Shown: positions 8,495 to 17,256 of the stretch, in pieces
Layout: every line of letters begins with the position of its first letter
Numbering within the stretch: the first letter of the stretch is position 1
DNA from: Alcanivorax sp. 24
Lineage (GTDB): Bacteria; Pseudomonadota; Gammaproteobacteria; Pseudomonadales; Alcanivoracaceae
Length of the DNA: 64,000 nucleotides
NCBI RefSeq assembly: GCF_004360225.1
Contig: NZ_SNUA01000018.1
Coordinates: forward strand, 19,088-83,087
Direction of reading: 5' to 3'
The notes under the pieces: model-generated
The model's input: the letters and a program-made list of their open reading frames with translations, nothing else
Told to the model about the DNA's origin: nothing
The model's database searches: none
Program-made: the position numbers and the translations under genes

Positions 8495-11129
8495 GGCTCG
8501 TTCCTTCGGGCTGTTGTTCCATCAAGGGCAAGGTTATCACGATGTGCGCGCCACCGCCGTTGATCGGCGGCAGGGCCTCAATGGTGCCGCCATGGGCGCC
8601 GACCATGCCCCGGCAGATGGCGAGGCCCAGGCCGCTGCCGTAGGGGCCCCGGTCACCGTCGCCGCCAGTGAAGAACATGTCGAAAACCTTCTCTCGTTGA
8701 TGCTCTGGAATACCCGGTCCCTGATCGCTGATTTCGACCACGATACGGCCAGTGTCGGCCCGGGCGGTGAGGGTGATTTCGCCGCCGGGGGGAGAGAATT
8801 TCGCGGCGTTCTCGATCAGATTCACCAGAGCCTGCTCGATGAGCGCGGGATGTACGAACAGCAGGGGTAAGTCCGCGTCCACTTGCCGGTGCAGTGTCAG
8901 ACTGGCGGTAAGCGGCGCGGTGCGTTTCAACGCCGCGGCGATCAGGTCCGCCGGCGCGATCCAGTCCCGTGCCAGCTTCAGAGTGCCATGGCCGAGCCGG
9001 GTCATATCCAGCAGATTCTGAATATAGCTGTTCAGCCGGTGTCCCTCGTTGAGGATGGCGTCGAGCAGTTCCCGGCGATGTTCTTCACTGAGCAGTGAGG
9101 CCTGGTCGCGCAAACTGCTGGCGGCGCCGATCATGGACGACAGTGGGGTACGCAGGTCATGGGAAATGGAGGAGAGCAGGGCCGAGCGCAGCCGTTCGGT
9201 TTCCTCGGCGACCCGGGACGCTTCCAGAGTGGCGCTTAGCTGGACTCGCCATAATGCCAGGGCAACCTGATTGGCCAGCGTTTCCAGATGGCTGAGCACG
9301 GCGGCGTCCACGTCGCCCAGGGATCGGGTGTCGAGGATTAACACACCGAAACTCTGATCACGAAAACGCAGTGGCATGACACGCTGGAGCAGGTTGCCCA
9401 GAGTGTCACTGCCTTGCCCGGCGTGTTTGCCGCTTTCCAGGGCCCATTGGGCGGCACTGCGCAGAGCACCGTCGAGGTCGGCGTTGCGGTCCAGCTCCTG
9501 TGCTGGCACCACCTGGATCCGGCTATCGAATTCCCGGCTCAGGTAAGCCTCGGCTTCGCGCCGGACATCCTGAAGGCCGGTGGCTTCGCCCAACCGGCGG
9601 CTCAGCGTCAGCAGTGAGCGGTTATGATCGCCGATCCGGCGCAGGTTGACGATCTGGTTTCTGAGGCGACTGGCCAGCCGCCCGGTGACCAGGGCGATAA
9701 CCAGAAAGAACGCCACGGTGAGAATGTCCTGGGTATGATAAATGGCCAGGCTGTAATACGGCTCGGTGAAGAAAAAGTTGTAGGTGAGCAGGCTGAGCAC
9801 GGCGGCGAAGGTGGCGGCGCGCATGCCGGTACGGCTGGCCACCAGCAGGACACCGGTAAGAAAGATCAGCGACAGATTCGGCAAGGCCAGGAAATGATCC
9901 GCCACCGTAGCGGCCAATACGCTCGCCGCCACCACCGACAGTGCCAGCCACAACTGCCGCGCCGGTGGCCAACCCGGTGCGCGCCAGCGCCGACGGTGAC
10001 GGGGCGGTGCGTTGGCGATACAGGTCAGCTCGAAGTCCTGCCCCCGTCGCATCAGTTTCTGACTCAGGGTGCGGCCGAATAAGCCGGCCAGCGGACGGTG
10101 GCGGCTGCGGCCGAATACGATGCCGGTGACGTTGTGATGGCGGGCATGATTCAGAGCCATGCCGACCACATCGTGGCCATGCAGGGTCACGATGTCTCCG
10201 CCCAATTGCTCAGTGAGCCGGAATACCGCTTCCAGGTTCTGCTTTTGCGTATCGGGTGGTGATTGCCCGGTGTCCACCCAAAGGGTACTCCAGGGCGCCC
10301 GACGCCGTTGCGCCATGCGCGCGGCGGCGCGCACCACCGCTTTGTCGTTGCCGCGCCCGTCCACCAAGACCAGCAGACGCGGGCGTACCGGCCAGGGGCC
10401 ATCGACACCCTGGCTGGCCATGGTGGTGAACACGTCGTGATCGATACGATTGGCCACGGTCTGCAGCGCGAGTTCGCGCAACGCGGTTAGATTGCCCCGG
10501 TTGAAGAAGTGATCCATGGCCGCCCGGGCCTGTTCCGGCACATACACCTTGCCCTGGCGCAGCCGTTCCAGCAGTTGATCCGGTGGCAGATCCACCAGCA
10601 TCAGATCGCGGGCCGATTGAACCAGGGCGTCGGGTATGGTTTCACGCATGCGCACGCCCGTGATGCGGGCAATGTGGTCATTGAGACTTTCCAGGTGCTG
10701 GACGTTGACCGTGGTCCACACGTCGATGCCGGCGGCGAGCAGGTCCTCGATGTCCTGATAGCGGCGCGGGTGCAGACTGCCGGGAAGGTTCCGGTGCGCG
10801 AGTTCGTCCACCAGAATCAGCGGAGGGTGTTGTTGCAATGCCCCTTGCAGATCGAACTCATGAAAGTCGCGTCCTCGATATTGGATCGGACGTAACGGCA
10901 GGCGCGGCAGGTCGGCGCAAAGCGCCTCGGTTTCTGCGCGGCCGTGGGATTCGATCACGCCCAGCAGCACCGGCTGGCCCTGACGGGCAAGTTCCCGGGC
11001 GGCTTGCAGCATGGCGTAGGTCTTGCCCACGCCGGGCGCCGCGCCGATAAAGATTTTCAGGCGGCCCCGGCTGGCGTCGTCGCTGACCGCCAGCAGGGCG
11101 TCCGGGTCCGGTGTGGTCGGGGCTTTCAT
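8487..11129 (-). CDS. kdpD: KdpD sensor histidine kinase
   Basis: About 880 residues. Domains in order: KdpD N-terminal ATP-binding domain with Walker A GAAPGVGKT near residue 30 and VDELAHRN; a universal-stress-like segment (about 240-360); four close transmembrane helices (about 395-490, DUF4118); a GAF-like region; HisKA with SSISHDLRTPLSS (phospho-acceptor His); and an HATPase with NLIENAAKFSPPGGEI and GSGLGLAICRGMVGAHGG. It senses potassium limitation and phosphorylates KdpE. The chosen ATG overlaps the stop of the upstream porin gene by ATGA; ATGs 3 and 5 codons further upstream are possible. Length is normal for a full KdpD. Confidence 0.95.
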   Translation of the reverse strand: MKAPTTPDPDALLAVSDDASRGRLKIFIGAAPGVGKTYAMLQAARELARQGQPVLLGVIESHGRAETEALCADLPRLPLRPIQYRGRDFHEFDLQGALQQHPPLILVDELAHRNLPGSLHPRRYQDIEDLLAAGIDVWTTVNVQHLESLNDHIARITGVRMRETIPDALVQSARDLMLVDLPPDQLLERLRQGKVYVPEQARAAMDHFFNRGNLTALRELALQTVANRIDHDVFTTMASQGVDGPWPVRPRLLVLVDGRGNDKAVVRAAARMAQRRRAPWSTLWVDTGQSPPDTQKQNLEAVFRLTEQLGGDIVTLHGHDVVGMALNHARHHNVTGIVFGRSRHRPLAGLFGRTLSQKLMRRGQDFELTCIANAPPRHRRRWRAPGWPPARQLWLALSVVAASVLAATVADHFLALPNLSLIFLTGVLLVASRTGMRAATFAAVLSLLTYNFFFTEPYYSLAIYHTQDILTVAFFLVIALVTGRLASRLRNQIVNLRRIGDHNRSLLTLSRRLGEATGLQDVRREAEAYLSREFDSRIQVVPAQELDRNADLDGALRSAAQWALESGKHAGQGSDTLGNLLQRVMPLRFRDQSFGVLILDTRSLGDVDAAVLSHLETLANQVALALWRVQLSATLEASRVAEETERLRSALLSSISHDLRTPLSSMIGAASSLRDQASLLSEEHRRELLDAILNEGHRLNSYIQNLLDMTRLGHGTLKLARDWIAPADLIAAALKRTAPLTASLTLHRQVDADLPLLFVHPALIEQALVNLIENAAKFSPPGGEITLTARADTGRIVVEISDQGPGIPEHQREKVFDMFFTGGDGDRGPYGSGLGLAICRGMVGAHGGTIEALPPINGGGAHIVITLPLMEQQPEGTSHV

Positions 11130-11800
11130 AGGCTCCATTGCCAACTGAGCACCAGCCGTGGCCGGTTGCGATGGCGGTCGTCGTCGGCGTTATTGCTCTC
11201 GACACCGAGGCTGAGAACGCCGTGCTCGGCCAGATCACGGCTCACCGCCAGGGCCAGATGCTGGTAGTCACCGTCATCATCGGTGGCGTCCTTCACGTGG
11301 CCCACCGTCCAGGAAACGCCGTAGTCGTCCGACACCGGATAAGTACCACCCAGGGCCAGATACTGATCGTGGGTGCGGCCATCGCCGTCCTCTTTCCAAA
11401 CAGTGAGCGCATAGCGTACCTGCAGTGCATCCGGACCCACGGTGATCAACCCTTCACCGATATCGCTATCCTGTTCCGCCAGCGGGTAGGCGTAGTAGAT
11501 CAGGCCCACGTCCATTGGCAACGGCCCGGCTTTGAAGCGCCGGCCCATGGTCAAATCCATCTCGTAACCAGCGTCCTCGCCATCGTCAATGGTGGAGAAC
11601 CAGGCACCGGCGTAGCCGCCGCCAGTATGCCGGGTTTCGACCCCGGCCTGTAGCGCCGGGCGGTCATCGCTTTGCGTTTTGCCCCGCCACAGATAGTTGC
11701 TGGTGAGGGTGATGTCGGCATCGGCTTGCCAGTCCGCCGAGGCGGGTACCGCCAGAGTGCAGAGAAACAGGGACAGCGGTGTGCGGCTCAAGAGCTTCAT
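11126..11800 (-). CDS. TorF-type outer membrane porin-like protein inside the kdp operon
   Basis: 224 residues with a signal peptide ending near VPASA and a C-terminal aromatic strand (LSWQWSL). The start of the mature chain, ADITLTSNYLWRGKTQSDDRPALQ, is typical of the TIGR02001 ('TorF family putative porin') group, as is the alternating-strand pattern with DLTMG and YYAYPL. Such proteins are predicted small outer-membrane barrels of unknown substrate. It is locked into the kdp operon: its start overlaps the kdpC stop (ATGA) and its stop overlaps the kdpD start (ATGA). The context suggests co-expression under potassium starvation and perhaps an outer-membrane path for potassium; that role is inference. 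Confidence 0.82.
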   Translation of the reverse strand: MKLLSRTPLSLFLCTLAVPASADWQADADITLTSNYLWRGKTQSDDRPALQAGVETRHTGGGYAGAWFSTIDDGEDAGYEMDLTMGRRFKAGPLPMDVGLIYYAYPLAEQDSDIGEGLITVGPDALQVRYALTVWKEDGDGRTHDQYLALGGTYPVSDDYGVSWTVGHVKDATDDDGDYQHLALAVSRDLAEHGVLSLGVESNNADDDRHRNRPRLVLSWQWSL

Positions 11801-12390
11801 GGGTTGGTGGCCTCCGCTGCATCCAGTGCCAGATTGAGAGTGAGGACATTGACGTAGGTCGGACCGAACACACCCAGGAAAGGCGCCCGGGTGTGCGAGG
11901 CGATGCTTTGCTTCACCTGCTCAAGCGCCAGACCACGCGCCGTCGCCACCCGGGGGGCTTGCAGCGCGGCGGCTTCCGGACTGATATGTGGATCGATACC
12001 GGAACCGGAGGCGGTTACCAGATCCACCGGCAGTTTCTCGACGGGAACGTTTTCCTGACGGGACAGGGCGGCGGCGTCCCGCGTTACCCGTTCACGCAAT
12101 TCGGGGTTGCTCGGCGCCAGATTGGAGCCGGACACCCCGGTGGGATCGTAGTCGGCGGCGGAAGGACGCGGGTGGAAATAGCGCGGCTCGCTGAAGGGCT
12201 GCGCCGCCAGTTGCGAGCCCACCGCCTCGCCGTTCAGATAGACGAGGCTGCCGCGGGCCTGTTCAGGAAACAGCGTTTGTCCGAGCAGTGTGCTGATCAG
12301 CGGGTAAAGACCGCCGCATAACAGCATCAGAACCACGGACAGGCGCAAAGCCGAAAACCAGGAGGTGGCGGTTAGAGTACGGGAATTCAT
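11797..12390 (-). CDS. kdpC: KdpC, potassium-transporting ATPase subunit C
   Basis: 197 residues. One N-terminal transmembrane helix (LRLSVVLMLLCGGLYPL) is followed by a periplasmic domain with the KdpC hallmarks PQAxGS-like FPEQARGSL, YFHPRPSAADYDP, SGSNLAPSNP and DLVTASGSGIDPHISPEAAALQ. KdpC stabilises nucleotide binding in the KdpFABC pump. The ATG is preceded by AGGAG that overlaps the end of kdpB; a GTG two codons earlier is less likely. It overlaps the downstream porin gene by ATGA. Length is normal. Confidence 0.95.
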   Translation of the reverse strand: MNSRTLTATSWFSALRLSVVLMLLCGGLYPLISTLLGQTLFPEQARGSLVYLNGEAVGSQLAAQPFSEPRYFHPRPSAADYDPTGVSGSNLAPSNPELRERVTRDAAALSRQENVPVEKLPVDLVTASGSGIDPHISPEAAALQAPRVATARGLALEQVKQSIASHTRAPFLGVFGPTYVNVLTLNLALDAAEATNP

Positions 12391-12398
12391 GATCACTC

Positions 12399-14414
12399 CT
12401 AGAGCATCCAGGCCAGAGCCAGGTCGATAAGTTTGATGGCGGGGAACGGCAGCAGCAGGCCGCCGAGGCCGAAGATCAACAGATTGCGGCGCAGGGTGGC
12501 GTCGGCGCTGCCGGGGCGCACCCGCACGCCGCGCAGAGCGAACGGAATCAGTGCCGGGATAATCAGGGCGTTGAACAGCACCGCCGAAAGAATCGCACTG
12601 TCCGGGCTGTGCAACTCCAGCAGATTCAAGGCGCCCAGGTTGGGCAGTGCCACCACGAACAAAGCCGGCAAAATAACGAAGTACTTGGCCACGTCGTTGG
12701 CCAGGGAGAAGGTGGTCAGAGCGCCACGGGTGATCAGCAGCTGCTTGCCGATTTCCACCACTTCCAGCAATTTGCCGGGATCGGAGTCCAGATCCACGAT
12801 ATTGCCGGCTTCCTTGGCGGCCTGGGTGCCGGAGTTCATGGCCAGACCCAGATCCGCCTGGGCCAGGGCGGGGGCGTCGTTGGTGCCGTCGCCCATCATC
12901 GCCACCAGCCTGCCTTTGCGTTGTTCTTCGCGGATCAGTGCCAACTTGCGTTCCGGTGTGGCTTCGGCCACCACGTCATCGACCCCGGCCTCGGCGCCGA
13001 TGGCGGCGGCGGTGAGCGGGTTATCGCCGGTGATCATGACGGTGCGAACACCGGCTTCGCGCAAGCGGGCGAAACGCTCCCGGATTCCCGGCTTGATCAC
13101 ATCGGACAGCGCGATGACGCCGAGCACTTGATGGTTCTCCGCCACCACCAGCGGCGTGGCGCCTTTGCTGGCAACCTGTTCCACCAGGCCGTCAGTGGTT
13201 CGCGGATAGTGGCCGCCCTGTTCCTCGACGAAGCGGCGAATGGCGTCAGTGGCCCCCTTGCGCACTTGCCGTCCTTCCGGCAGGTCGGCGCCGGACAGTC
13301 GGGTATGAGCGGAGAATTCGATGAAGTCGGCGTGTTCGTTGGCCGCCACGGTGGTGCCCTGGTCCAGGGCCAGAGTGAGAATCGAACGGCCTTCCGGGGT
13401 GGGATCGGCGAAGGAGGCGAGGCAGGCGGCTTCCCTTAGCGCGCTTTGCTCAACGCCGGGCAGGGGTAGAAACGCGGTGGCGCGGCGGTCGCCCAGGGTG
13501 ATGGTGCCGGTCTTGTCCAGCAGCAGGGTGTCGATGCTGCCCGCCACTTCCACCGCCTTACCGGATTTGGCCACCAGATTGGCGCGCAGGGCGCGTTCCA
13601 TGCCGGCGATGCCGATGGCCGGCAACAGGCCGCCGATGGTGGTGGGGATCAGACAGACCAGCAAGGCCACCAGCAACGGCACGCTCAGCGGCGCGCCGAG
13701 AAAATCGCCCATTGGCACCAAGGCGGTGACCACCACCAGAAAGATCAAGGTCATCGCCGCCAGCAGTACCGACAGCGCCAGTTCATTGGGCGTGCGTTGA
13801 CGTTTGGCGCTTTCCACCAGGGCGATCATGCGATCCAGCAGGGAGTCGCCGGGATCATTGCTGACCTTGATCACGATGCGGTCGGTGAGCACCTTGGTGC
13901 CGGCGCTGACACCGCTGTTATCGGTGCCGGCTTCGCGTAGCACCGGGGCGGATTCGCCGGTGATGGCGGACTCGTTGATGGTGGCGGCGCCCTCGACGAT
14001 GTCACCGTCGGCGGGAATCAGTTCACCCGCTTCCACCTCGATCAGGTCACCCCGGCGCAAAGCATCGGCGCTGATTTCGTCGATTCCGCCATTGGCGCCC
14101 CGGCGCCGGGCAGTCAGGTTCTGCCGGGTTGCACGCAAACTGTTGGCGTGGGCACGACCACGGGATTCGGCCAGGGCCTCGGCGCCGTTGGCGAACAACA
14201 CGGTGGCCAGCAGAATCAGGAACAGCACCATTTCCAAACGCCAGGGCAATCCCTGGCTGTAGTGCCACAGTGCGAACGCGAAGGTGACCACGGTGCCGAT
14301 GGCGACCACCATCATCACCGGGTTGCGCGCCAATGCCCACGGTGCCAGCCGTTTGCAGGATTCCAGAAACAGCGGGAAAGGCTTGATGCCGCTCAGCAGA
14401 GAACGGGAACTCAT
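12399..14414 (-). CDS. kdpB: KdpB, P-type ATPase catalytic subunit
   Basis: 671 residues. A P-type ATPase with all key motifs: TGES (actuator loop), phosphorylation loop [15 protein letters not shown] nucleotide-binding segment, [10 protein letters not shown] and [18 protein letters not shown]. It hydrolyses ATP to drive potassium uptake through KdpA. The start is the ATG behind AGGAG; the frame stays open another 54 codons upstream, but only through the inserted MITE-like element. That element ends 15 bp before the start, just upstream of the ribosome site, so translational coupling to kdpA has probably been lost. Length agrees with the family. Confidence 0.96.
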   Translation of the reverse strand: MSSRSLLSGIKPFPLFLESCKRLAPWALARNPVMMVVAIGTVVTFAFALWHYSQGLPWRLEMVLFLILLATVLFANGAEALAESRGRAHANSLRATRQNLTARRRGANGGIDEISADALRRGDLIEVEAGELIPADGDIVEGAATINESAITGESAPVLREAGTDNSGVSAGTKVLTDRIVIKVSNDPGDSLLDRMIALVESAKRQRTPNELALSVLLAAMTLIFLVVVTALVPMGDFLGAPLSVPLLVALLVCLIPTTIGGLLPAIGIAGMERALRANLVAKSGKAVEVAGSIDTLLLDKTGTITLGDRRATAFLPLPGVEQSALREAACLASFADPTPEGRSILTLALDQGTTVAANEHADFIEFSAHTRLSGADLPEGRQVRKGATDAIRRFVEEQGGHYPRTTDGLVEQVASKGATPLVVAENHQVLGVIALSDVIKPGIRERFARLREAGVRTVMITGDNPLTAAAIGAEAGVDDVVAEATPERKLALIREEQRKGRLVAMMGDGTNDAPALAQADLGLAMNSGTQAAKEAGNIVDLDSDPGKLLEVVEIGKQLLITRGALTTFSLANDVAKYFVILPALFVVALPNLGALNLLELHSPDSAILSAVLFNALIIPALIPFALRGVRVRPGSADATLRRNLLIFGLGGLLLPFPAIKLIDLALAWML

Positions 14415-14429
14415 GATGACAACTCCTGA

Positions 14430-14712
14430 GAGCCTGTTTGAGATCCATCCGCCATCGCGTTGCCGATGAAAAAGTCGCCAGGCAAGGCGGGGACTGCAGG
14501 CTCTAGTGGTTCTAAAGTCAAAGTGCGCAACGCAACGGGCGCCTTTTTCAGCGGCAACCCGGAGGGCCGGGCCCACTTTCTTTAGGTGGAGAGTGCCGCC
14601 AGGCCGCGATTACGCTTGTTTATGTAGAATGACTACATCGCACAATCGGAATCACGACCTGGCGACAAAATGAACTCCGGCGCGATGGTGTATAGATCAC
14701 AATCAGGCCCTC
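14430..14712. mobile_element. MITE-like element, copy 2 (about 283 bp), between kdpA and kdpB
   Basis: Related along its whole length to the element at 5333-5629 but in the opposite orientation. The shared core reads GTCGCCAGGTCGTGATTCCG on the minus strand, with the hairpin CTACAT/ATGTAG and the CCTGCAGTCC segment. Its left end is GAGCCTGTTTGAGATC and its right end complements GAGGGCCTGATTGTG. Flanking triplets are TGA and TCA, not a perfect duplication. It overlaps the kdpA 3' end and supplies that gene's TGA stop. The exact right boundary is uncertain by a few bases. Confidence 0.7.
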
Positions 14713-16376
14713 AGCGCTTCGGCGATGGGGCCGAGCACCAGCGCGGGTAAAAAGCTCAACAGAGCGAACAGCACGATGACGCCGAGGGTGAGCACGGCGA
14801 AGGTGGGGGTATCCACATTCAGCGTTCCCCGGCTTTGCGCGCTGGGGCGTTTGCCAGCCAGGGAGGCGGCGATGGCCAGAGGCGCCAGCATGGGAATAAA
14901 ACGGCCGCCCATCAGTGCCAGAGCGCAGCTCAGATTCCACCAGACGCTGTCATCGCCCAGCCCTTCAAAACCGGAGCCGTTGTTGGCGAACGCACTGGTG
15001 TATTCGTAGAGCACCTGACTGAGGCCATGGGGACCGGGATTGCTGGTGCCGGCCCAGCCGGGCACGGCCAGGGTGATCGCGGTGAGCCCGAGAATCAGAA
15101 TCGGCTGCAACAGCAGGGCCAGGCTGGCGAGTTTCATTTCCCGGGTTTCCAGCGGCCGTCCGAGGAACGATGGCGCCCGGCCGATCATCAGAGAACCTAT
15201 GAAGGCGGCCACGAACATGAACAACAGATAGCCGATCAAGCCGACGCCGATGCCGCCGAATGTGACGTTGAGGAACATGTTCATCAGCTCGCTCATGCCA
15301 CCCAACGGATTAAAGGAATCGTGCATACCGTTCACCGAGCCGTTGGAGGTTTGTGTGGTCCAACTGCCCCAAAGTGCGGTGAGGTCGGTGCCGAAGCGCA
15401 CTTCCTTGCCTTCCATGTTGGGCCCCTGGATGCCGGTGACGGCCACCGCCGCATTGGGTTGGCGTTCGGAAAACACGTTCAATGACGTGGAGACCAGGGA
15501 CAGACCAAGCATCACCCCCGCCACGCACCAGCCGAGCCGGTGGCGCCGGGCCATGAAGCCGAGCATGAACACCAGGGCCATGGGAATCAGCATCAGTGCG
15601 CTGGTTTCCACCAGGTTGGAAAAAAACGTGGGGTTTTCCAGAGGCACAGAGCTGTTGGGACCGAACCAGCCGCCGCCGTTGGTTCCAAGCTGTTTGATCG
15701 CCACCATCGCCGCCACCGGGCCAAGCGGTATGGTTTGCGTGGTGCCCTCCTGCAGGGTGCTGACTTCAGTGGCGCCCTGGTAGGTGCTGGGCACGCCCTG
15801 GCTGGCGAGCAGCAGGGAGGTGATCAGCGACAAGGGCAGCATCACCCACAGCACTGAACGGAGCAGGTCGCGGTGGAAGTTGCCCACGGACACGGTTTCC
15901 CCGGGTTGGGTATTGCTGAACAGGGTGCGCAGGATTGCCACCAGGGTCGCCAGGCCCGCCGCCGGTGTTACCACTTGCAAGGTCACGATGCCGAGCGTGT
16001 GGGCGAAATAGGACAATTGCGCCTGACCGGAATAGTGCTGCTGGTTGGTGTTGGTGAGGAAGGAAATCACCGTGTGCAGCGCCAGATCCCAGGACATGTT
16101 GGGAATATGATCGGGGTTCAGCGGCAGCCATTGCTGCATGCTGAGAACAAGAAAAATGACGATCGCCAGAAGCAGGTGCAGCTTGAGCAGCGCACGGGCG
16201 TAATCGCTCCAGGACATGCCAGCGTTCGGATTGACGCCAGCCAGACGCAACAGCCCGTTTTCAACCGTGGCAATACCTGGTGAGATGAATCGCTCGCCGA
16301 ACAGCCAGCTCAGGTAACGCCCTAGCGGCCATGCCAGGCCGAGGGTGACGAGGTAGATGAGAGCCACCTCCTTCAT
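14703..16376 (-). CDS. kdpA: KdpA, potassium-channel-like subunit
   Basis: 557 residues, about ten transmembrane helices. KdpA carries the potassium selectivity filter; visible filter-like loops include TNTNQQHYSG, GTNGGGWFGPNSSVPLENPT, GGMSELMNMFLNVTFGGIGVG and NNGSGFEGL. The start is the ATG that overlaps the preceding small ORF by ATGA; an alternative start 11 codons upstream lies inside that ORF. The C-terminus ends GPIAEALRA, and the final Arg-Ala-stop is read from the edge of the inserted element, so the native tail was probably lost or changed. Helices needed for function are intact. Confidence 0.95.
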   Translation of the reverse strand: MKEVALIYLVTLGLAWPLGRYLSWLFGERFISPGIATVENGLLRLAGVNPNAGMSWSDYARALLKLHLLLAIVIFLVLSMQQWLPLNPDHIPNMSWDLALHTVISFLTNTNQQHYSGQAQLSYFAHTLGIVTLQVVTPAAGLATLVAILRTLFSNTQPGETVSVGNFHRDLLRSVLWVMLPLSLITSLLLASQGVPSTYQGATEVSTLQEGTTQTIPLGPVAAMVAIKQLGTNGGGWFGPNSSVPLENPTFFSNLVETSALMLIPMALVFMLGFMARRHRLGWCVAGVMLGLSLVSTSLNVFSERQPNAAVAVTGIQGPNMEGKEVRFGTDLTALWGSWTTQTSNGSVNGMHDSFNPLGGMSELMNMFLNVTFGGIGVGLIGYLLFMFVAAFIGSLMIGRAPSFLGRPLETREMKLASLALLLQPILILGLTAITLAVPGWAGTSNPGPHGLSQVLYEYTSAFANNGSGFEGLGDDSVWWNLSCALALMGGRFIPMLAPLAIAASLAGKRPSAQSRGTLNVDTPTFAVLTLGVIVLFALLSFLPALVLGPIAEALRA

Positions 16377-16453
16377 AGCCGTTTCTCCAATTCCAGAAAG
16401 GTGAAACACACGCCAAACAGTGCAATGAGGATGACGATGCCGAGCAGGATCAT
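16373..16453 (-). CDS. 26-residue membrane peptide between kdpF and kdpA
   Basis: A very short frame reads MILLGIVILIALFGVCFTF then LELEKRL. It is one hydrophobic helix with a charged end, starts 2 bp after the kdpF stop and overlaps the kdpA start by ATGA, so it is tightly packed in the operon. Small single-helix ORFs ending in 'CERL'-like tails near kdpA are known to me from other bacteria, where they are mostly unannotated. It could be a second regulatory peptide of the pump or a translational coupler for kdpA. No direct evidence of expression. Confidence 0.6.
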   Translation of the reverse strand: MILLGIVILIALFGVCFTFLELEKRL

Positions 16454-16455
16454 GA

Positions 16456-16527
16456 TCAGAATTTCTCCGGCCAGAGCAGGGTGGCCAGCAGATACGCGGC
16501 GATCCCCAGAACGATGAGTAACAACAT
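16456..16527 (-). CDS. kdpF: KdpF, small subunit of the Kdp ATPase
   Basis: 23 residues: MLLLIVLGIAAYLLATLLW then PEKF. This has the KdpF form, a single helix with YLLxxLLxPExF at the end. KdpF is a lipid-like stabiliser of the KdpABC complex. AAGGA lies 8-12 bp before the ATG. It is the first gene of the operon, and candidate KdpE sites lie 55-110 bp upstream. Confidence 0.85.
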   Translation of the reverse strand: MLLLIVLGIAAYLLATLLWPEKF

Positions 16528-16581
16528 GGAACGGATCCTTGCTATCGCTGATGGAAGATGGGGGGAAGCGTACGAGCGAGG

Positions 16582-16637
16582 GGCGTAAAAAATCGATTCA
16601 GAGAAAATCAAAGGAGCATAAAAAAGGCGTAAAAATC
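16582..16637 (-). promoter_or_regulatory. Candidate KdpE-binding direct repeats upstream of kdpF
   Basis: On the minus strand the motif GATTTTTTACGCC and a near copy GATTTTTACGCC occur 44 bp apart (about four helical turns) in an AT-rich patch before kdpF. The E. coli kdp operator, as I recall it, contains a similar T-tract followed by TTACACCCC. The match and place suggest KdpE control; this is inference. Confidence 0.5.
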
Positions 16638-16682
16638 GCCTTGGAGGGGGCTTGTCTATTGGTCTTGGAGATATGAATTCAC

Positions 16683-16762
16683 ACTGCATTCGCTGCCAAG
16701 GCAGCTTCCCACAGAGGGGCTACGAAGCCGCTGTGGGAAGCTGCCTTGGCAGCGAATACAGT
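16683..16762. repeat. REP-type palindrome
   Basis: Long inverted repeat with arms ATTCGCTGCCAAGGCAGCTT and its complement, and a small loop between the CCCACAG and CTGTGGG borders. It belongs to the REP family found throughout this window. Together with the region 16763-16836, in which nothing else is seen, it fills the gap between the kdp promoter and the thioesterase gene. Confidence 0.8.
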
Positions 16763-16836
16763 GCGTGTAAGCAAGGCAGGCCGGCAACTGTGGAACCCCA
16801 GTGGCTTACGAGCCGCGATTCAGGAGGGATCGGCTT

Positions 16837-17256
16837 TCAGCCTTTCGGGTAAAGCACCATCTGGGTACAACGGAACAGAGCGATGACCTTGCCGCTGTCC
16901 TGGTGACGCACTTCCGCGTCCCAAAGTTGCGTGGTGCGGCCCAGGTGAACGGCCTTGGCCTCGCAGGTCACGACACCTTCGCGGGCGGTGCCGATGAAGT
17001 TGCTTTTCAGTTCCACCGTGGTGAAGCTGATGGCGCCTTCCGGCAGCGAAGTCTGGCAGCCGAAACCGCAGGCGGAGTCCGCCAGGGCGATCACCGAGGC
17101 GGCATGCAGATAACCGTTGGGCGCCAGGTGATGACGGGCCACACTGAAGTGTCCGCGTATCAGGCCGCGCTCGGCGGTGTCCCATTGGAGCCCCATGTAG
17201 CCGGGCAGGAAGCCGGCCTGGCGTTGGGTGATCTGGTCGTTCTGGTTTTCGTTCAT
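16837..17256 (-). CDS. PaaI/YbgC-like hotdog-fold thioesterase
   Basis: 139 residues. A single hotdog domain: RGHFSVARHHLAPNGYLHAASVIALADSACGFGC has the 'HxxPNGxLHGGxxxxLAD' pattern of PaaI-type acyl-CoA thioesterases, followed by TTVELKSNFIGTAREGVVTCEA and a final LFRCTQMVLYPKG. The start ATG overlaps the MFS transporter stop by ATGA, so it is co-translated with that gene. Likely hydrolyses an acyl- or aryl-CoA in the cytoplasm; substrate unknown. Confidence 0.8.
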   Translation of the reverse strand: MNENQNDQITQRQAGFLPGYMGLQWDTAERGLIRGHFSVARHHLAPNGYLHAASVIALADSACGFGCQTSLPEGAISFTTVELKSNFIGTAREGVVTCEAKAVHLGRTTQLWDAEVRHQDSGKVIALFRCTQMVLYPKG

